A DNA stretch of 64,000 nucleotides from Lentibacillus sp. CBA3610 (GCF_013373365.1 NZ_CP035925.1:3844001-3908000); one strand, 5' to 3'; positions 17,224 to 27,504 are shown, numbered from the stretch's first letter. Numbers and translations are program-made. Notes: generated by a model from the letters alone, not told the origin.

Positions 17224-17835
17224 ATGTTAAACACTAAATTGGCGGTCATTTTTTACAGCATGAGTGGAACAAACTATCAATTAGCCAAATGGGCTGAAGA
17301 AGGAGCAAAAGAAGCAGATGCTGAGGTCAAAGTTTTTAAAGTAGAAGAATTGGCTCCACAATCAGTCATTGATGGAAATGAAGCATGGAAATCAACCGTA
17401 GAAGCAACAAAAGATGTTCCAGTGGCAACATCAGATGATATTGAATGGGCAGATGCTATTATATTCAGTACACCAACCCGTTTTGGCGTCATGGCATCGC
17501 AAATGAAACAGTTTTTAGATATTCAAGGCGGGATTTGGGCGAATGGCAAGACAGTAAATAAAGTTGTAAGTGCCATGACGTCTGCACAAAACCCGCATGG
17601 CGGTCAAGAAGCCACATTGTTATCTTTATATACATCAATGATGCACTGGGGAGCTATCATAGCATCGCCTGGGTACACTGATCCTATGTTATATGGTGCT
17701 GGAGGGAACCCATATGGAACAAGCGTTTCTGTTGATCAGGATGGTAACATGATTGAGGATGTTGAAGATGCAGTGAAACATCAAGCTAAACGAACCGTTA
17801 CAGTTGCGGAATGGGTTAAAAATGGAAATGAATGA
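17224..17835 (+). CDS. wrbA: WrbA-type NAD(P)H:quinone oxidoreductase
   Basis: 203 residues, flavodoxin-like fold. The FMN phosphate loop is FYSMSGTNYQLAKW, followed by STPTRFGVMASQMKQFLD and the QNPHGGQEATLLSLYTSMMHWG segment diagnostic of WrbA/NQO IV, then YTDP and GGNPYG. It should reduce quinones with two electrons in the cytoplasm, protecting against redox cycling. Length and ends are normal. Single-gene transcript with its own terminator. Confidence 0.9.
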   Translation: MLNTKLAVIFYSMSGTNYQLAKWAEEGAKEADAEVKVFKVEELAPQSVIDGNEAWKSTVEATKDVPVATSDDIEWADAIIFSTPTRFGVMASQMKQFLDIQGGIWANGKTVNKVVSAMTSAQNPHGGQEATLLSLYTSMMHWGAIIASPGYTDPMLYGAGGNPYGTSVSVDQDGNMIEDVEDAVKHQAKRTVTVAEWVKNGNE

Positions 17836-17848
17836 ATTTGTTCCATTT

Positions 17849-17882
17849 AAAGAGCCAATTGTAATTTGATTGGCTCTTTTTG
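17849..17882 (+). terminator. wrbA terminator
   Basis: AAAGAGCCAAT pairs with ATTGGCTCTTT, followed by TTG; loop of about 9 nt. Confidence 0.85.
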
Positions 17883-18192
17883 TTATTCAAAAAACGATTG
17901 GATTATCTGTTTTCTTTTATTGTTATAATGTCTTTTATGGGAAGGTTTTTTCTAAATGTATTTGCCGTGTAAACACACATTTATGATAGAATGCCTTCTT
18001 ATTTTTTATCAGAACTCAGCCCCAAATCTTCGCGAGAGTATTTATGGGAACTCTGAATTAATAGTTCAGAGAATTCATTGTTTTTATTAAATAGTCCGGT
18101 TGTCGGATTGTACCCTCCCCATTAAGTTAATAGAATAATAGTAAGGGGGGCAATTTTCTGTTTTAAAATTCCTAATGAGGGAGGAGAAGAAA
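17883..18192. other. Intergenic region upstream of aprX
   Basis: No gene. Near 18110-18150 a C-rich block (TACCCTCCCC) and a G-rich block (AAGGGGGG) could pair in the leader of aprX, with a TAGAATAAT -10-like sequence between them. Confidence 0.35.
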
Positions 18193-19509
18193 ATGAACAG
18201 AAGAAAAAGAGTTTGGTTTGAAGAAAACGGCCGCAGATTGGATCCTGGTTTAGTCGAACAATTGCGCATCAATCGGAGAACCGACCCCCAGGAAACGAGT
18301 AACAATGAAATCCCTATTATTGTCAATTACAAGAAAGATTGTGAACAGGACAAAAAAGATGATCTTTTGCGAGCTTGCAACGTAGATTCTCATAATCACC
18401 TGCAACGGGAAATTCGCATTATCAATGGCATCAGAGGCCATCTTACACCCGGAATGATTAAGCAAGTCAGGAATCATGAAGCAATTCAGCGGATCTACTA
18501 TGACCGGGCTGTTTCAGCATTTCTCGATGTAGCGGACACACAAATCGGTGCCGAGAATGTTAGAGAAGCACACAACCTTAGCGGGAATGATGTGACAATT
18601 GCTGTTCTTGATACCGGTATTCACCCCCATGACGATTTAACAACACCGGAAAACCGTATCACTGCGTTTCACGATTTGATTAATGGAGAGACCGAGCCAT
18701 ATGACGACAATGGGCACGGGACACACTGTGCCGGGGATGCAGCAGGGAATGGCGCACTTTCCAACGGGGAATATCAAGGACCTGCACCAGAAGCATCCAT
18801 CGTCGGTGTGAAAGTGCTGGATGAAATGGGGGGCGGAAGTCTGTCTACCATTGTTGAGGGCATTGAATGGTGCATAGATAACAGAGAAGCGCACAATATC
18901 CGGATCATTTCCCTTTCTCTAGGTGCATCGGCACATGAGTCGTTTAGGGATGATCCGTTGGCAATTGCTGCACAGGAAGCATGGCACAGCGGCATTATTG
19001 TTTGTGCTGCTGCAGGAAACAGCGGGCCGGCTCCGGCAACCATCAGTACACCGGCGATTGATCCGTTCATCATCACTGTCGGTGCATCAGCCGACCAGGA
19101 TACAGTTGATCGCTCTGATGATGAAATCGCTGAATACTCCAGCCGCGGACCGACCATTGACGAATTCGTAAAGCCGGACATTTATGCACCCGGAACGGAT
19201 ATTATTTCATTGCTGGCTCCTGATTCCGCACTGGAAACACAAATGGCTGAGCAGGTTATTGATGAAAATTATATTCAGATGTCCGGCACTTCCATGGCAA
19301 CACCTATATGTGCAGGTGTCACTGCCTTGATACTTGAAGCGAACCCGGATTTGAGCCCGAATGATGTCAAAAGCATATTACAAATGACCGGTGAGCCGGT
19401 ATTCGATGATCAATGGGGTTATATTGAGGCAGAAAGCGCAGTTGAAAGGGCTATCAGCTATGCAGAAAACATACAGGGATCTGTCTCGGGAAGCGGTGAA
19501 TCATCATAA
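18193..19509 (+). CDS. aprX: AprX-like subtilisin-family serine protease
   Basis: 438 residues from ATG 18193, preceded by GGGAGGAG. Catalytic triad in S8 motifs: Asp140 in IAVLDTGI, His175 in DDNGHGTHCAG, Ser367 in SGTSMATPICAG; oxyanion Asn in AAAGNSGP. There is no signal peptide, and the long N-terminal region (1-125) replaces a secretion prodomain, as in cytoplasmic AprX. The domain order and length match that protein. The C-terminal tail is Ser/Gly-rich (SVSGSGESS). Lies alone between its own promoter and terminator. Confidence 0.92.
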   Translation: MNRRKRVWFEENGRRLDPGLVEQLRINRRTDPQETSNNEIPIIVNYKKDCEQDKKDDLLRACNVDSHNHLQREIRIINGIRGHLTPGMIKQVRNHEAIQRIYYDRAVSAFLDVADTQIGAENVREAHNLSGNDVTIAVLDTGIHPHDDLTTPENRITAFHDLINGETEPYDDNGHGTHCAGDAAGNGALSNGEYQGPAPEASIVGVKVLDEMGGGSLSTIVEGIEWCIDNREAHNIRIISLSLGASAHESFRDDPLAIAAQEAWHSGIIVCAAAGNSGPAPATISTPAIDPFIITVGASADQDTVDRSDDEIAEYSSRGPTIDEFVKPDIYAPGTDIISLLAPDSALETQMAEQVIDENYIQMSGTSMATPICAGVTALILEANPDLSPNDVKSILQMTGEPVFDDQWGYIEAESAVERAISYAENIQGSVSGSGESS

Positions 19510-19546
19510 ATGTATTTTGTTTGCCAAGGGGATTAAGAACCCATCA

Positions 19547-19582
19547 GCCGATTGGTTTTATTTAAAACCAGTCGGCCTTTTC
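19547..19582 (+). terminator. aprX terminator
   Basis: GCCGATTGGTTTTA pairs with TAAAACCAGTCGGC and is followed by CTTTTCTTT. Confidence 0.85.
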
Positions 19583-20130
19583 TTTGATGAACGAATAAAT
19601 AGCAGAACATTTCAATAGTTTCTGCATGTTGTCGAAGTGAACGTTGGAGGGTTACTAACGAACTGGACCCCTTTTACCATATTAGAGACGATATCAATCA
19701 TTCTGTGATCGAATGCATTGTTGACAGATTGGTTAGAACGTGACATAAAGTCAATCAGAGCTCGTAGTAATTGATTGTGAATACAATGGGGCTGATATTC
19801 ATAAATGCCAGGAAAAACGATGAGCTCATTTTATGAGTGAAAGGATGTTTTCGTATAAGAATGTAGCTTGTGCGGAAGCATCCTTTTTCATTTCCTTTTT
19901 TACATATGAGCTAATCAAGAATAATCCTAATCGCTGGATACTCAAAGTGCTTTCACGGTCATGACAGTAACTCTGATAAAACTGATAGAAGAAAAAATTC
20001 AAGCACTTAATTTAACAAAACCCATATTGACACTTATAATAATACAGATTAGGAGTGATGACTTATTTATCTCGAACAACAACAAGAATTACGCGAGTCT
20101 TTATTACATAATCCAAAGGGAAAAACGCGT
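19583..20130. other. Gene-poor stretch before the Bcr/CflA pump
   Basis: No gene recognised. A long-loop inverted repeat AAAGGATG (about 19840) / GCATCCTTT (19878-19886) followed by TTCATTT could be a weak terminator of a lost gene. Near 20051 AGGAG precedes the upstream extension of the pump gene. Confidence 0.4.
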
Positions 20131-21306
20131 TTGGGGTTAGCGCTCTTACTTGGGTTGCTTGCTTTTCTGGGACCGCTTAATATCGATATGTATTTGCCCA
20201 GTTTCCCCGGGATCGCTCAGGATTTCACAGCCAGCGCCACACAGGTGCAGCTTAGTTTAACCGCATGTTTAATCGGGCTTGCGATTGGGCAAGTGGTTGT
20301 CGGACCGATCAGTGATGCCGAGGGCAGAAAAAAGCCTTTGTTAATAGCTACTACTTTGTTTGTGTTAGCTTCCCTGTTCTGTGCATTTGCACCCAATATG
20401 ACAACACTGATCACTGCACGGTTTTTACAGGGGTTTACCGCATCAGCCGGAGTTGTCCTTTCTCGTGCTGTGGTACGTGATGTATTCAGCGGTAAGGAGC
20501 TTACAAAATTCTTCTCGCTGTTAATGGTCATTAATGCTGTTGCACCAATGGTCGCGCCTATGTTGGGTGGAGCACTCCTGGCTTTTCCATCAGCAAGCTG
20601 GCAAACTATTTTTTACTTTTTAGCTATTATTGGACTTTTGATTGTTATTATTGTTGCCACGAAATTAAAGGAAACATTGCCTCGGGAGAAACGTATTCCA
20701 AGTTCTATTGGATCTTCTGTGATGACAATGGGCAGTTTGCTGAAAGACCGTTCTTTTATAGGCTACGCATTGGTTGTCGGGTTTGTACATGGGGGGAGTT
20801 TTGCCTATGTATCAGGGACCCCTTTTGTATACCAGGATATCTATGGCGTATCTCCCCAGGTATTCAGTGTGCTATTTGGGATAAATGGGATAGCAATTAT
20901 TACAGGGAGTTTTATTATCGGGCGTTTCAGTGGAATCATCCCGGAGAAGAAATTACTTCAGGCAGCCGTTACAATTGCGCTGACGGCAACTTCCATTTTG
21001 CTGATTATGACAATTATTGAGGGACCGTTAGCATCACTTGTCATATTGATTTTTATATACATGACCACTATGGGAATGATCATCACAAGCACGTTTACCC
21101 TGGGAATGGCCAAGCAGGGGCATCGTGCCGGGAGTGCAAGTGCCGTTTTAGGCATGCTCCCAATGCTGCTCGGGTCAGGTTTTTCCCCGCTTGCTGGCAT
21201 AAATGAAGCATCAGCTGTTCCAATGGGAGCCATATTATTCACGACTTCTCTCATCGGATTTATAGCTTTCTATACATTGGTGAAAACAGATAAGGAAGAA
21301 GGATAA
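20131..21306 (+). CDS. Bcr/CflA-family multidrug efflux MFS transporter
   Basis: 391 residues from TTG 20131, 12 membrane helices. FLGPLNIDMYLPSFPGIAQDF at the start and GPISDAEGRKKPLL (MFS motif A) are diagnostic of the Bcr/CflA drug:proton antiporters, as is RFLQGFTASAGVVLSRAVVRD. The reading frame stays open 23 codons upstream with typical family sequence (NPKGKTRLG) but no ATG, GTG or TTG; an ATT at 20065 lies 9 nt after AGGAG. The true start may be that ATT, or the original start was lost. Substrate unknown. Confidence 0.85.
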   Translation: MGLALLLGLLAFLGPLNIDMYLPSFPGIAQDFTASATQVQLSLTACLIGLAIGQVVVGPISDAEGRKKPLLIATTLFVLASLFCAFAPNMTTLITARFLQGFTASAGVVLSRAVVRDVFSGKELTKFFSLLMVINAVAPMVAPMLGGALLAFPSASWQTIFYFLAIIGLLIVIIVATKLKETLPREKRIPSSIGSSVMTMGSLLKDRSFIGYALVVGFVHGGSFAYVSGTPFVYQDIYGVSPQVFSVLFGINGIAIITGSFIIGRFSGIIPEKKLLQAAVTIALTATSILLIMTIIEGPLASLVILIFIYMTTMGMIITSTFTLGMAKQGHRAGSASAVLGMLPMLLGSGFSPLAGINEASAVPMGAILFTTSLIGFIAFYTLVKTDKEEG

Positions 21307-22006
21307 AGTGATTGTCGAACGAATACGGTGTCCAAAATTAATCGTCAATTTTGGTTATAATGTATAAATATCCTTTGCATGTTCAATGGTTTGTAAACTT
21401 CAAACTAAATACATAGCAAAGGATATTTATTTTCTGATACCGGAGTTCTCAACAAATTAAAGATGGTGTTGAATGATCCCGCGTTCCACATTTGACTGGG
21501 CACCACGCGATAATGTCCTACATATATTAACGGATTTTCCCATGACTTTGATGTCGTCCCATATGGTGACCGGCCAGTTCCCATTACTGTTTATATACCC
21601 CCCTGAGCGTAATATATAACCCTTCTCACCCCTATAGTCGAAACGAATCCCGAAAAAGTAGCATCCTCCAGCTGAAAAAATTTAAAAAATATTTTTCATT
21701 TTCATGCCCCCGAATTGAGAAATGATTCGATTATAGAAGTGAATAGGGAATAAGATTATCCACTCAACATGGGGGGATTAGAGTGAAATTTAACCTTAGG
21801 GGTGTTTATTATGTTCAAATAACGTGAAAACATCGCAGGTCTTTTGTTACGGAAGATCCATTTCAAAATGGATATTAAATTTTATAAAAATTTAATATCA
21901 AGTATATATTCAGAAAACAATTATCCTGTAAAATAATAGGTGAAACAAAAATGAATGAGATGCTTTAAGAATCTAAAAATCACCGATCATAGGAGGTATG
22001 GCGTTA
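21307..22006. other. 700-bp stretch without an intact gene
   Basis: TAAATATCCTTTGC (about 21365) and GCAAAGGATATTTA (about 21417-21430) form a long-loop inverted repeat, probably the pump's terminator. A minus-strand open frame (21457-21690) is listed separately. The rest is AT-rich with nothing recognised. Confidence 0.5.
21457..21690 (-). pseudogene. Remnant of an unknown protein, C-terminal end
   Basis: An open frame on the minus strand ends in TAA at 21457-21459 and reads about 75 residues (AGGCYFFGIRFDYRGEKGY, then NSNGNWPVTIWDDIKVMGK), with protein-like composition but no start codon before an upstream stop. Family unknown. Probably the tail of a truncated gene. Confidence 0.35.
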
Positions 22007-22912
22007 ATGTTAACGAGCAAGCAAAAAGAAATCATGCTTCCCGTCGCGACAAATCGTGGGAGCATAATTGCAGTTCTCTCAAAGTTAAGGGATAATAAGA
22101 AGCGAATTGAATCAGATGAGAAGGCATATTTTAACAAGGAAAAGGACGAAAGGGATAGAAACGCATTTTATGAGGGGATTGATTTTGAGCTTGGTGACGC
22201 TGAAGTCGTTCAGGCGATAAGTGACCTGCTTCGGGAAGGCCATATCAATCAGGTTAGATATGACCCGAGTGAGTATGTGTATCCATGGGTAGATCTTCGG
22301 CCGGACGGTAATTTGACGAGTATTTATAATGGAAAAAACCGAGATCCTGAAGAAGTAATAGGGGCGGACTACATCATTTCTTTGGAACGGGAAAGAGAAA
22401 TGGATCGGATACCGGATAACGACCTGGAACGGATTGCGCAAATTTCAGCCGATTATAAATATAACTGTGAGCATGTGGTGCCGCAGTCCTGGTTTAATGA
22501 AGAAGAGCCGATGCGTGGGGATATCCATCATTTGTTCACGTGTGATCCTTACTGTAATTCCTTTCGAAGTAATTACCCCTATCATGATTTTTCGGAATAC
22601 ACACCGGAACTGGGAATGAGTCGGATTGATGAAGGTTGCGGTAAAGCAGCGGAAGAATTATTTGAACCGGAATACGGAAAAGGTACTGTTGCCAGGGCAA
22701 TGCTTTATTTTTTGCTCCGATATTCAGAGCGGATTGAAACGCGATATCTGAAGCAGGTGGATACGGATCTTCTTTTGGAATGGCATGCGCGATTTCCTCT
22801 TGATGTGTATGAAAAACACACCGTCAATCCATTTAGACTTTCCGCGGATGCTGGATGTGATGAAAAGAGTCAGGGGGTAAGCCTTCTGATTCTTGTTTTT
22901 TTCCAAATATAG
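22007..22912 (+). CDS. Endonuclease I (EndA/YurI-like) with an altered C-terminus
   Basis: 301 residues from ATG 22007 (AGGAGG ends 9-12 nt upstream; ATG 21998 is too close). The family core is clear: YNCEHVVPQSWFNEEEPMRGDIHHLFTCDPYCNSFRSNYPYHDF, with the catalytic His in EHVVPQSW, then GKGTVARAMLYFLLRY and DLLLEWHARFPLDVYEKH. After YEKH the usual RNxAIF-xQGNRNPFIDFP segment is reduced to TVNPF, then the frame shifts; the expected DFPRMLD lies in another frame and would end near 22880. The present end (DAGCDEKSQGVSLLILVFFQI) is therefore foreign. No signal peptide is visible. Activity is uncertain. Confidence 0.75.
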   Translation: MLTSKQKEIMLPVATNRGSIIAVLSKLRDNKKRIESDEKAYFNKEKDERDRNAFYEGIDFELGDAEVVQAISDLLREGHINQVRYDPSEYVYPWVDLRPDGNLTSIYNGKNRDPEEVIGADYIISLEREREMDRIPDNDLERIAQISADYKYNCEHVVPQSWFNEEEPMRGDIHHLFTCDPYCNSFRSNYPYHDFSEYTPELGMSRIDEGCGKAAEELFEPEYGKGTVARAMLYFLLRYSERIETRYLKQVDTDLLLEWHARFPLDVYEKHTVNPFRLSADAGCDEKSQGVSLLILVFFQI

Positions 22913-23027
22913 ATAAATTGGTTGGTGGATGGTATTTTATAAAAAGTTGACGTATTTGTACTTTTTGTTGTTTATATAAGCTAATCGTTATATAATTATA
23001 TATAAATGACATAGGGAGGTGGATTTT

Positions 23028-23367
23028 TTGCAACAAACAGCTATTGAAATGGAGAAGGCTGCGGTAATTTTAAAATTGCTGGGTGATAAAACAAGACTGA
23101 CGATGATGAAATTAATCGATAATCAGGCGTGCTGTGTTTGCGAATTTGTCGAGATTTTTAAAGCAAGCCAACCTTCCATAGTCCAGCATCTAGAAAATTA
23201 AGAGATGTTGGATTGTTTAAGGAAGAGCGAAAAGGACAATGGATTTTATTCCATAAAATAAAACAAATGACTATTATCCATTTGTTCAGCAAAAATTCTG
23301 ATCAATTACACCGTCAAGATTACAACTCAGAGAATTGGATGAAAGGTACACGATCATTTGTTGTTAA
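23028..23367 (+). pseudogene. arsR: ArsR-family arsenic repressor, frameshifted
   Basis: Start TTG 23028 behind AGGGAGGTGG. AVILKLLGDKTRLTMMKLIDNQACCVCEFVEIF carries the ArsR metalloid-binding CxC box; SQPSIVQHLEN should run into the recognition helix, but the frame breaks at 23200, resumes with RDVGLFKEERKGQW, and breaks again before ending near 23367. At least two frameshifts, so no functional repressor. It is the first gene of a decayed ars operon. Confidence 0.8.
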
Positions 23368-23383
23368 TTGGAGGGGAATTATT

Positions 23384-24665
23384 TTGTCATCACACTGATA
23401 CTAGCTATTTTAATATTTTTAGTAAAAACTTGTTTTAGTTATTTGGCAGCCCAGAGGGATTGAATATTTGGTGGTCTCCATTGGTGGGCCATTGTCGCTG
23501 TTAGTAGGTGTAGTGATTTTTCAGCGATTATTGGACGTAACGGAAATGTGTGGAACGCTACCCTGGCTTTTTGTTGCCATTAATACTATTTCTTTGATAT
23601 TGGGATGAAATCGGGCTGTTGAATGGGCAGCACTGCAATTGGCAAGGATTGCAAAAGGTAAAGGAATCAAGATGTTTATTTATATTAGTATTTTTAGGTG
23701 CGGTGGTAGCTGCCCTGTTTTTCCAATGATGGAGCACACTAATTCCCTACACCGATTGTCCTTGCCATGGTTGAATTTAAAAACTTTAAGGAAAAAATGA
23801 ATTTTCCTTTATCATGGCCCATGGTTTCATCGCAGATAACCACGTCACTGCCTTTGTAGTCAGTAACCTTGTTAATATCGGTTCAGCTGACTCTTCTTTG
23901 ATATCGGATGTGTGGAATATGCTCAATATTCCGAACTTATTTCTGCCAACGCACTTACGGTTTGTTGATTTATTCAGAAAGAGTATCCCGAGACTATAGA
24001 AGTTTCTTAAAATTAAGTGAGCCTGCAATGCCATACAGGATTTAAAAATGTTCCGTATGTCTTGGTATGTGCTCCGGGGTTATTGCTCATCGGTTACTTT
24101 GTTAGTGAGTTCATTCGTTCGGTTCCTTTCATTGTTGGTGTGATGCGATCTTCTTCCTGTTGATGGCCAAAATAGCCAAACGGTTGAATACAAAGCGGTT
24201 ATAAAGGTGCACCATGGGACATTGTTGTTTTTCTCCTGGGTATGTATGTGGTTTGTTTATGGATTGGGAAACGCCGGGTTAACGAGTGCTTTGGGTACTG
24301 TGATTGAGGCAGCGGCAGAACAGGGATTATTTGTTGCCACCATGACCATGGGGTTCATTGCGGCTTTCTTGTCTTCCATTATGAACAATATGCCAACCGT
24401 GATGATTGATGCCCTGGCGATTGCTGAAACAGATACTTCCGGCGTCATCAGGGAGGCACTGATTTACGCAAACGTTGTGGGAGCTGACTTGGGTCCAAAG
24501 ATAACACCAATTGGTTCACTTGCGACTTTAGTATGGCTCCATGTTTTGTCGCAAAAAGGCGTAAAGATCTCATGGGGCGCTTATTTTAAAATAGGAATTA
24601 TTCTAACGATTCCGATCCTGTTTATAACGTTACTGGGGCTTTACTTAACGTTGCTGGTTTTGTAA
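23384..24665 (+). pseudogene. arsB: ArsB-type arsenite efflux pump, heavily frameshifted
   Basis: Pieces of one ~430-residue membrane protein in all three frames: LILAILIFLVK at the start, then WNATLAF, TPIVLAMVEFKNFKEKMNFP, MAHGFIADNHVTAFVVSNLVNI and a 150-residue end (24207-24665) with [33 protein letters not shown] and [21 protein letters not shown]. These match ArsB/P-type-independent arsenite permeases. At least six frameshifts or stops. Sits between arsR and arsC. Confidence 0.82.
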
Positions 24666-24787
24666 GAATCCGGTGATAGGATTATGAAGTTTTTTGGAGG
24701 AGGCTGCCTTAGGACTTAATGTTTTATAGAAAGCTACTTCCAAAATCTTTGTCAAAAAAGAGAATATAATGAAAAGGAGAATTCGGG

Positions 24788-25219
24788 ATGTCCCAAAAAA
24801 AGATTTATTTTCTGTGTACAGGAAACTCGTGCCGCAGTCAAATGGCAGAAGGCTGGGCAAAAAAATATCTGGGAGACAAATGGGAGATTAGAAGTGCTGG
24901 AATCGAAGCACATGGATTAAACCCAAATGCTGTAAAAGCCATGAATGAAGTTGGAATTGATATATCTGATCAAAATCAGAAAAAATTGAATACAGCGTTT
25001 TTGGAAAAAATGCAACGATGGGCAGTAAACTTATGTGCGGATGCGGAACATAGATGCCCAATGACACCACCCTATGTCAGAAGGGAACACTGGGGTTTTG
25101 ACGATCCGGCAAAAGCGGAAGGTACGGAAGAAGAGGTGTGGGAAGTATTTCAACGCGTTCGTGATGACATAGGAGAACGGATTAAGCGTTTTGCAGAAAC
25201 AGAGTCATGCGGAAGATGA
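24788..25219 (+). CDS. arsC: Thioredoxin-coupled arsenate reductase
   Basis: 143 residues, start after [24 protein letters not shown] carries the low-molecular-weight-phosphatase-type P-loop with nucleophile Cys10 and Cys15; the relay cysteines are Cys83 and Cys90 ([14 protein letters not shown]), then [14 protein letters not shown]. All residues needed for arsenate to arsenite reduction are present. It is the only intact member of the ars cluster: without ArsB it would make arsenite that another exporter must remove. Probably expressed constitutively or silent, as arsR is broken. Confidence 0.9.
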   Translation: MSQKKIYFLCTGNSCRSQMAEGWAKKYLGDKWEIRSAGIEAHGLNPNAVKAMNEVGIDISDQNQKKLNTAFLEKMQRWAVNLCADAEHRCPMTPPYVRREHWGFDDPAKAEGTEEEVWEVFQRVRDDIGERIKRFAETESCGR

Positions 25220-25260
25220 AGCAGTAAAATGACTTTAGGCTTATCTGAAGGAAATTCAAT

Positions 25261-25312
25261 AATAAAGTCCATTAAATAAGTCCCCCTAATTGCGAGAGGG
25301 ACTTTATTATGA
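25261..25312 (+). terminator. Terminator after arsC
   Basis: TAAGTCCCCCT (25277) pairs with AGAGGGACTTTATTA; an outer pair AATAAAGTCC/GGACTTTATT also exists. Confidence 0.7.
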
Positions 25313-25503
25313 TTCCCATATGTTTTTTGAAAAATTCGTTCACTGCAGGTAAATATTTACGTTAACTGAACAAATTCAAGTATTCAAACAGCACTGAAGA
25401 GGTTAAAAATTTTTCGAGCTAATACGACCTAAAATATGGAAAAACATGGTATAAATATAATTACGAGAAAGCCTATTATACCGCATATTTAGGGGATTTT
25501 AAG

Positions 25504-26883
25504 ATGGTAACGAGAAAAATAAAAAGAAACATGGAAAAAGGTGAAAATTATTTTTTCGAGCTCATGAAATTCAGGAAACACTTTTTTAAAGATTTGCAAA
25601 ACATAATGAAAACATGTCCTGATCCACGCCATCCAAAGCTATATCGATTATGGGTGCGATATCCTCTTTCATGATCATCCTGAAAATGTATGTGAACCTG
25701 AAAACATGCGATCGATGACGAATCATCAATTCAACAAAGATGAATGTATTGTCAACATCAAAAAGGCGTGAACAATTTGAAACCTTGGAGAATTACCACA
25801 TACGACACCTTCAATGACTTCCTCTCGCGCTTTGGAACCGATGAAACTGGCGTAACATAACGGACTTATAATGATCAGGGGGAGTTTATTGAAAAAAGAG
25901 GTGTTTTGAAGATGGCCGTATTTTGGCGGCAAGTATTGGGGCGATTATATGATGGGACCGGGGTGTTATTCACGTCAATCAGAAGCATTGCGATCATTGC
26001 TTGAGGCGAGATAGACGATGTCGAAAAGACTGTTTACATGCATTCATGTCCTGGAGGCGGAAAACTGGTTGTTGGCAATATGGTTTTCAGTGTTGATCCG
26101 AGTTTATGAGAATGAGTCAGAAGAGGTCCCCAAACAGGACTGTGAATTAAAATGCGTTTTATCGTTATGGCTTCCGATCAAATTTAAGGCTGCCAATCTG
26201 CATTATTGCCGATAGTCTGTTATGCATTGTGAGAACGTATTTAAAACCTGTCATAACAACCATGGAGTTCCTTGTTACGCTTTAAAGAAGACCGCATCAA
26301 AAGCATCAGTGAAGAGTTTCATGGCGTTTGGATAAGATGAGAGACTAATGGAAAGGGCAGCAGGACAAAGATTCGTTTGGGTTAATCACATTGCGTAATA
26401 ATGATTGGACATTCATGTATTGGAAGGTTACGATCAAAAAACGGCAGATGGCCAAAAGCGTTTCATGTTTTTGACCGATATCAAAATCACGGATAAAAAC
26501 TGTCGAAAGCTTCTCTATGCAGGCAGAAGCCGCTGGAAGATTGAAATGAAGGTTTCAACAGACAAAAGCATATCCGATATCATATCGAACATGCATCAAG
26601 CCATGATTACACGGCCATGAGAACCATTATCTTTTTGACACAAAATAACGGGATATTTTGATGCAGCTATTTGAAAATGGCTCAAATACTTAAGTGTCAA
26701 AAGACGGCAAAAGAATATCCTCAAATCTGTAGAGACATCAGAACAAAACGACTAACAGACGAGGATATAACGAAAATGGTAAACCTATACAGGTGCGGTT
26801 CACCTGATAGATTCATTATAGCAAAGGATGTGATGCCAAGCAAAGAAATCTATTTGTGTAAAGTTTCAAAAAATTATCCCTGA
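25504..26883 (+). pseudogene. DDE transposase, multiply broken
   Basis: From ATG 25504: MVTRKIKRNMEKGENYFFELMKFRKHFFKDLQ, KTCPDPRHPKLYR, then in other frames TYDTFNDFLSRFGTDE, VLEGYDQKTADGQKRFMFLTDIKI and GRSRWKIE (the IS4-like catalytic glutamate region), with an end in AQILKCQKTAKEY and LTDEDITKMVNLYR up to 26883. It looks like an IS4-superfamily transposase of about 450 residues with at least six lesions. No terminal repeats were identified. It splits the ars remnant from the chr remnant. Confidence 0.65.
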
Positions 26884-27018
26884 AAATTCGGCTTCTCTTT
26901 TTTGGTAAAATAGGAGAAAAATAATTTCCGAATATTCAGTGTTTAATATAGTGAATTTCAAGAAACAAGTGATATGAAAATAAATTTAATCCTCAGTGCT
27001 GAGTATTCAAATAAGCAC

Positions 27019-27080
27019 TTGCATTAACGACTAAAAACGTATATAATCATAAACGTCAATCGATATCGCTAATCGATATT
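27019..27080 (+). promoter_or_regulatory. padR promoter with operator-like repeats
   Basis: TTGCAT (27019-27024), 17 bp, TATAAT (27042-27047). Just downstream AATCGATAT occurs twice (27058-27066 and 27071-27079), also forming ATATCG/CGATAT dyads. Likely the autoregulatory site of the PadR-type repressor. Confidence 0.6.
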
Positions 27081-27108
27081 GGTTTTCGAATAGGAAAGGA
27101 GTTATTCA

Positions 27109-27397
27109 TTGGATAATAAGATATTACGCAAGCTTTTTTTAGGGTTTATCCATATTCATATACTTCACCATGCCAAAGAAGAGCCTATATATGGAACCTG
27201 GATGTTGGAAGAATTGCGCAGTCATGGGTATGAAATAAGTGCCGGAACGCTTTATCCGATTCTTCATGGCATGCAGGAAGATGAACTTCTTGATAAGCGT
27301 GAAGTGAATGTCAATGGAAAGATCAGAAAGTATTATCGGATAGGTGACGAGGTACTACGAGAGCAAAGCCTACGAACTGTTTAAGGAGATAAAGTGA
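27109..27397 (+). pseudogene. PadR-family regulator, shifted near its end
   Basis: TTG 27109 after AAAGGAG. HILHHAKEEPIYGTWMLEELRSHGYEISAGTLYPILHGMQEDELLDKREVNVNGKIRKYYRI is a complete PadR winged helix. One frame ends at 27384 (REQSLRTV); the expected end SKAYELFKEIK lies in the next frame and stops at 27397, so one indel near 27358 altered the last ~10 residues. DNA binding could survive, dimerisation may not. PadR genes of this type precede chrA chromate transporters in Bacillus relatives, as here. Confidence 0.75.
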
Positions 27398-27504
27398 AAC
27401 TCATTTAGGCGAACGGTTTTTCCCCGCTAAATGTTAGTTGAACAGAATCGGGCATTTAAGGTAGTTAGCCGCCGTCCTTGGCGGTTACTAACATTATATG
27501 CGGG
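27391..27504. repeat. Tandem structured repeat, unit 1
   Basis: First of two ~115-bp units. Each contains CATTTAGCGG-like and CCGCTAAATG arms, then GTTAGCCGCC/GGCGGTTACTAAC-like arms and a GGGCAT/ATGCGGG pair, so it should fold into two or three hairpins. It begins within the last codons of padR. Confidence 0.8.
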
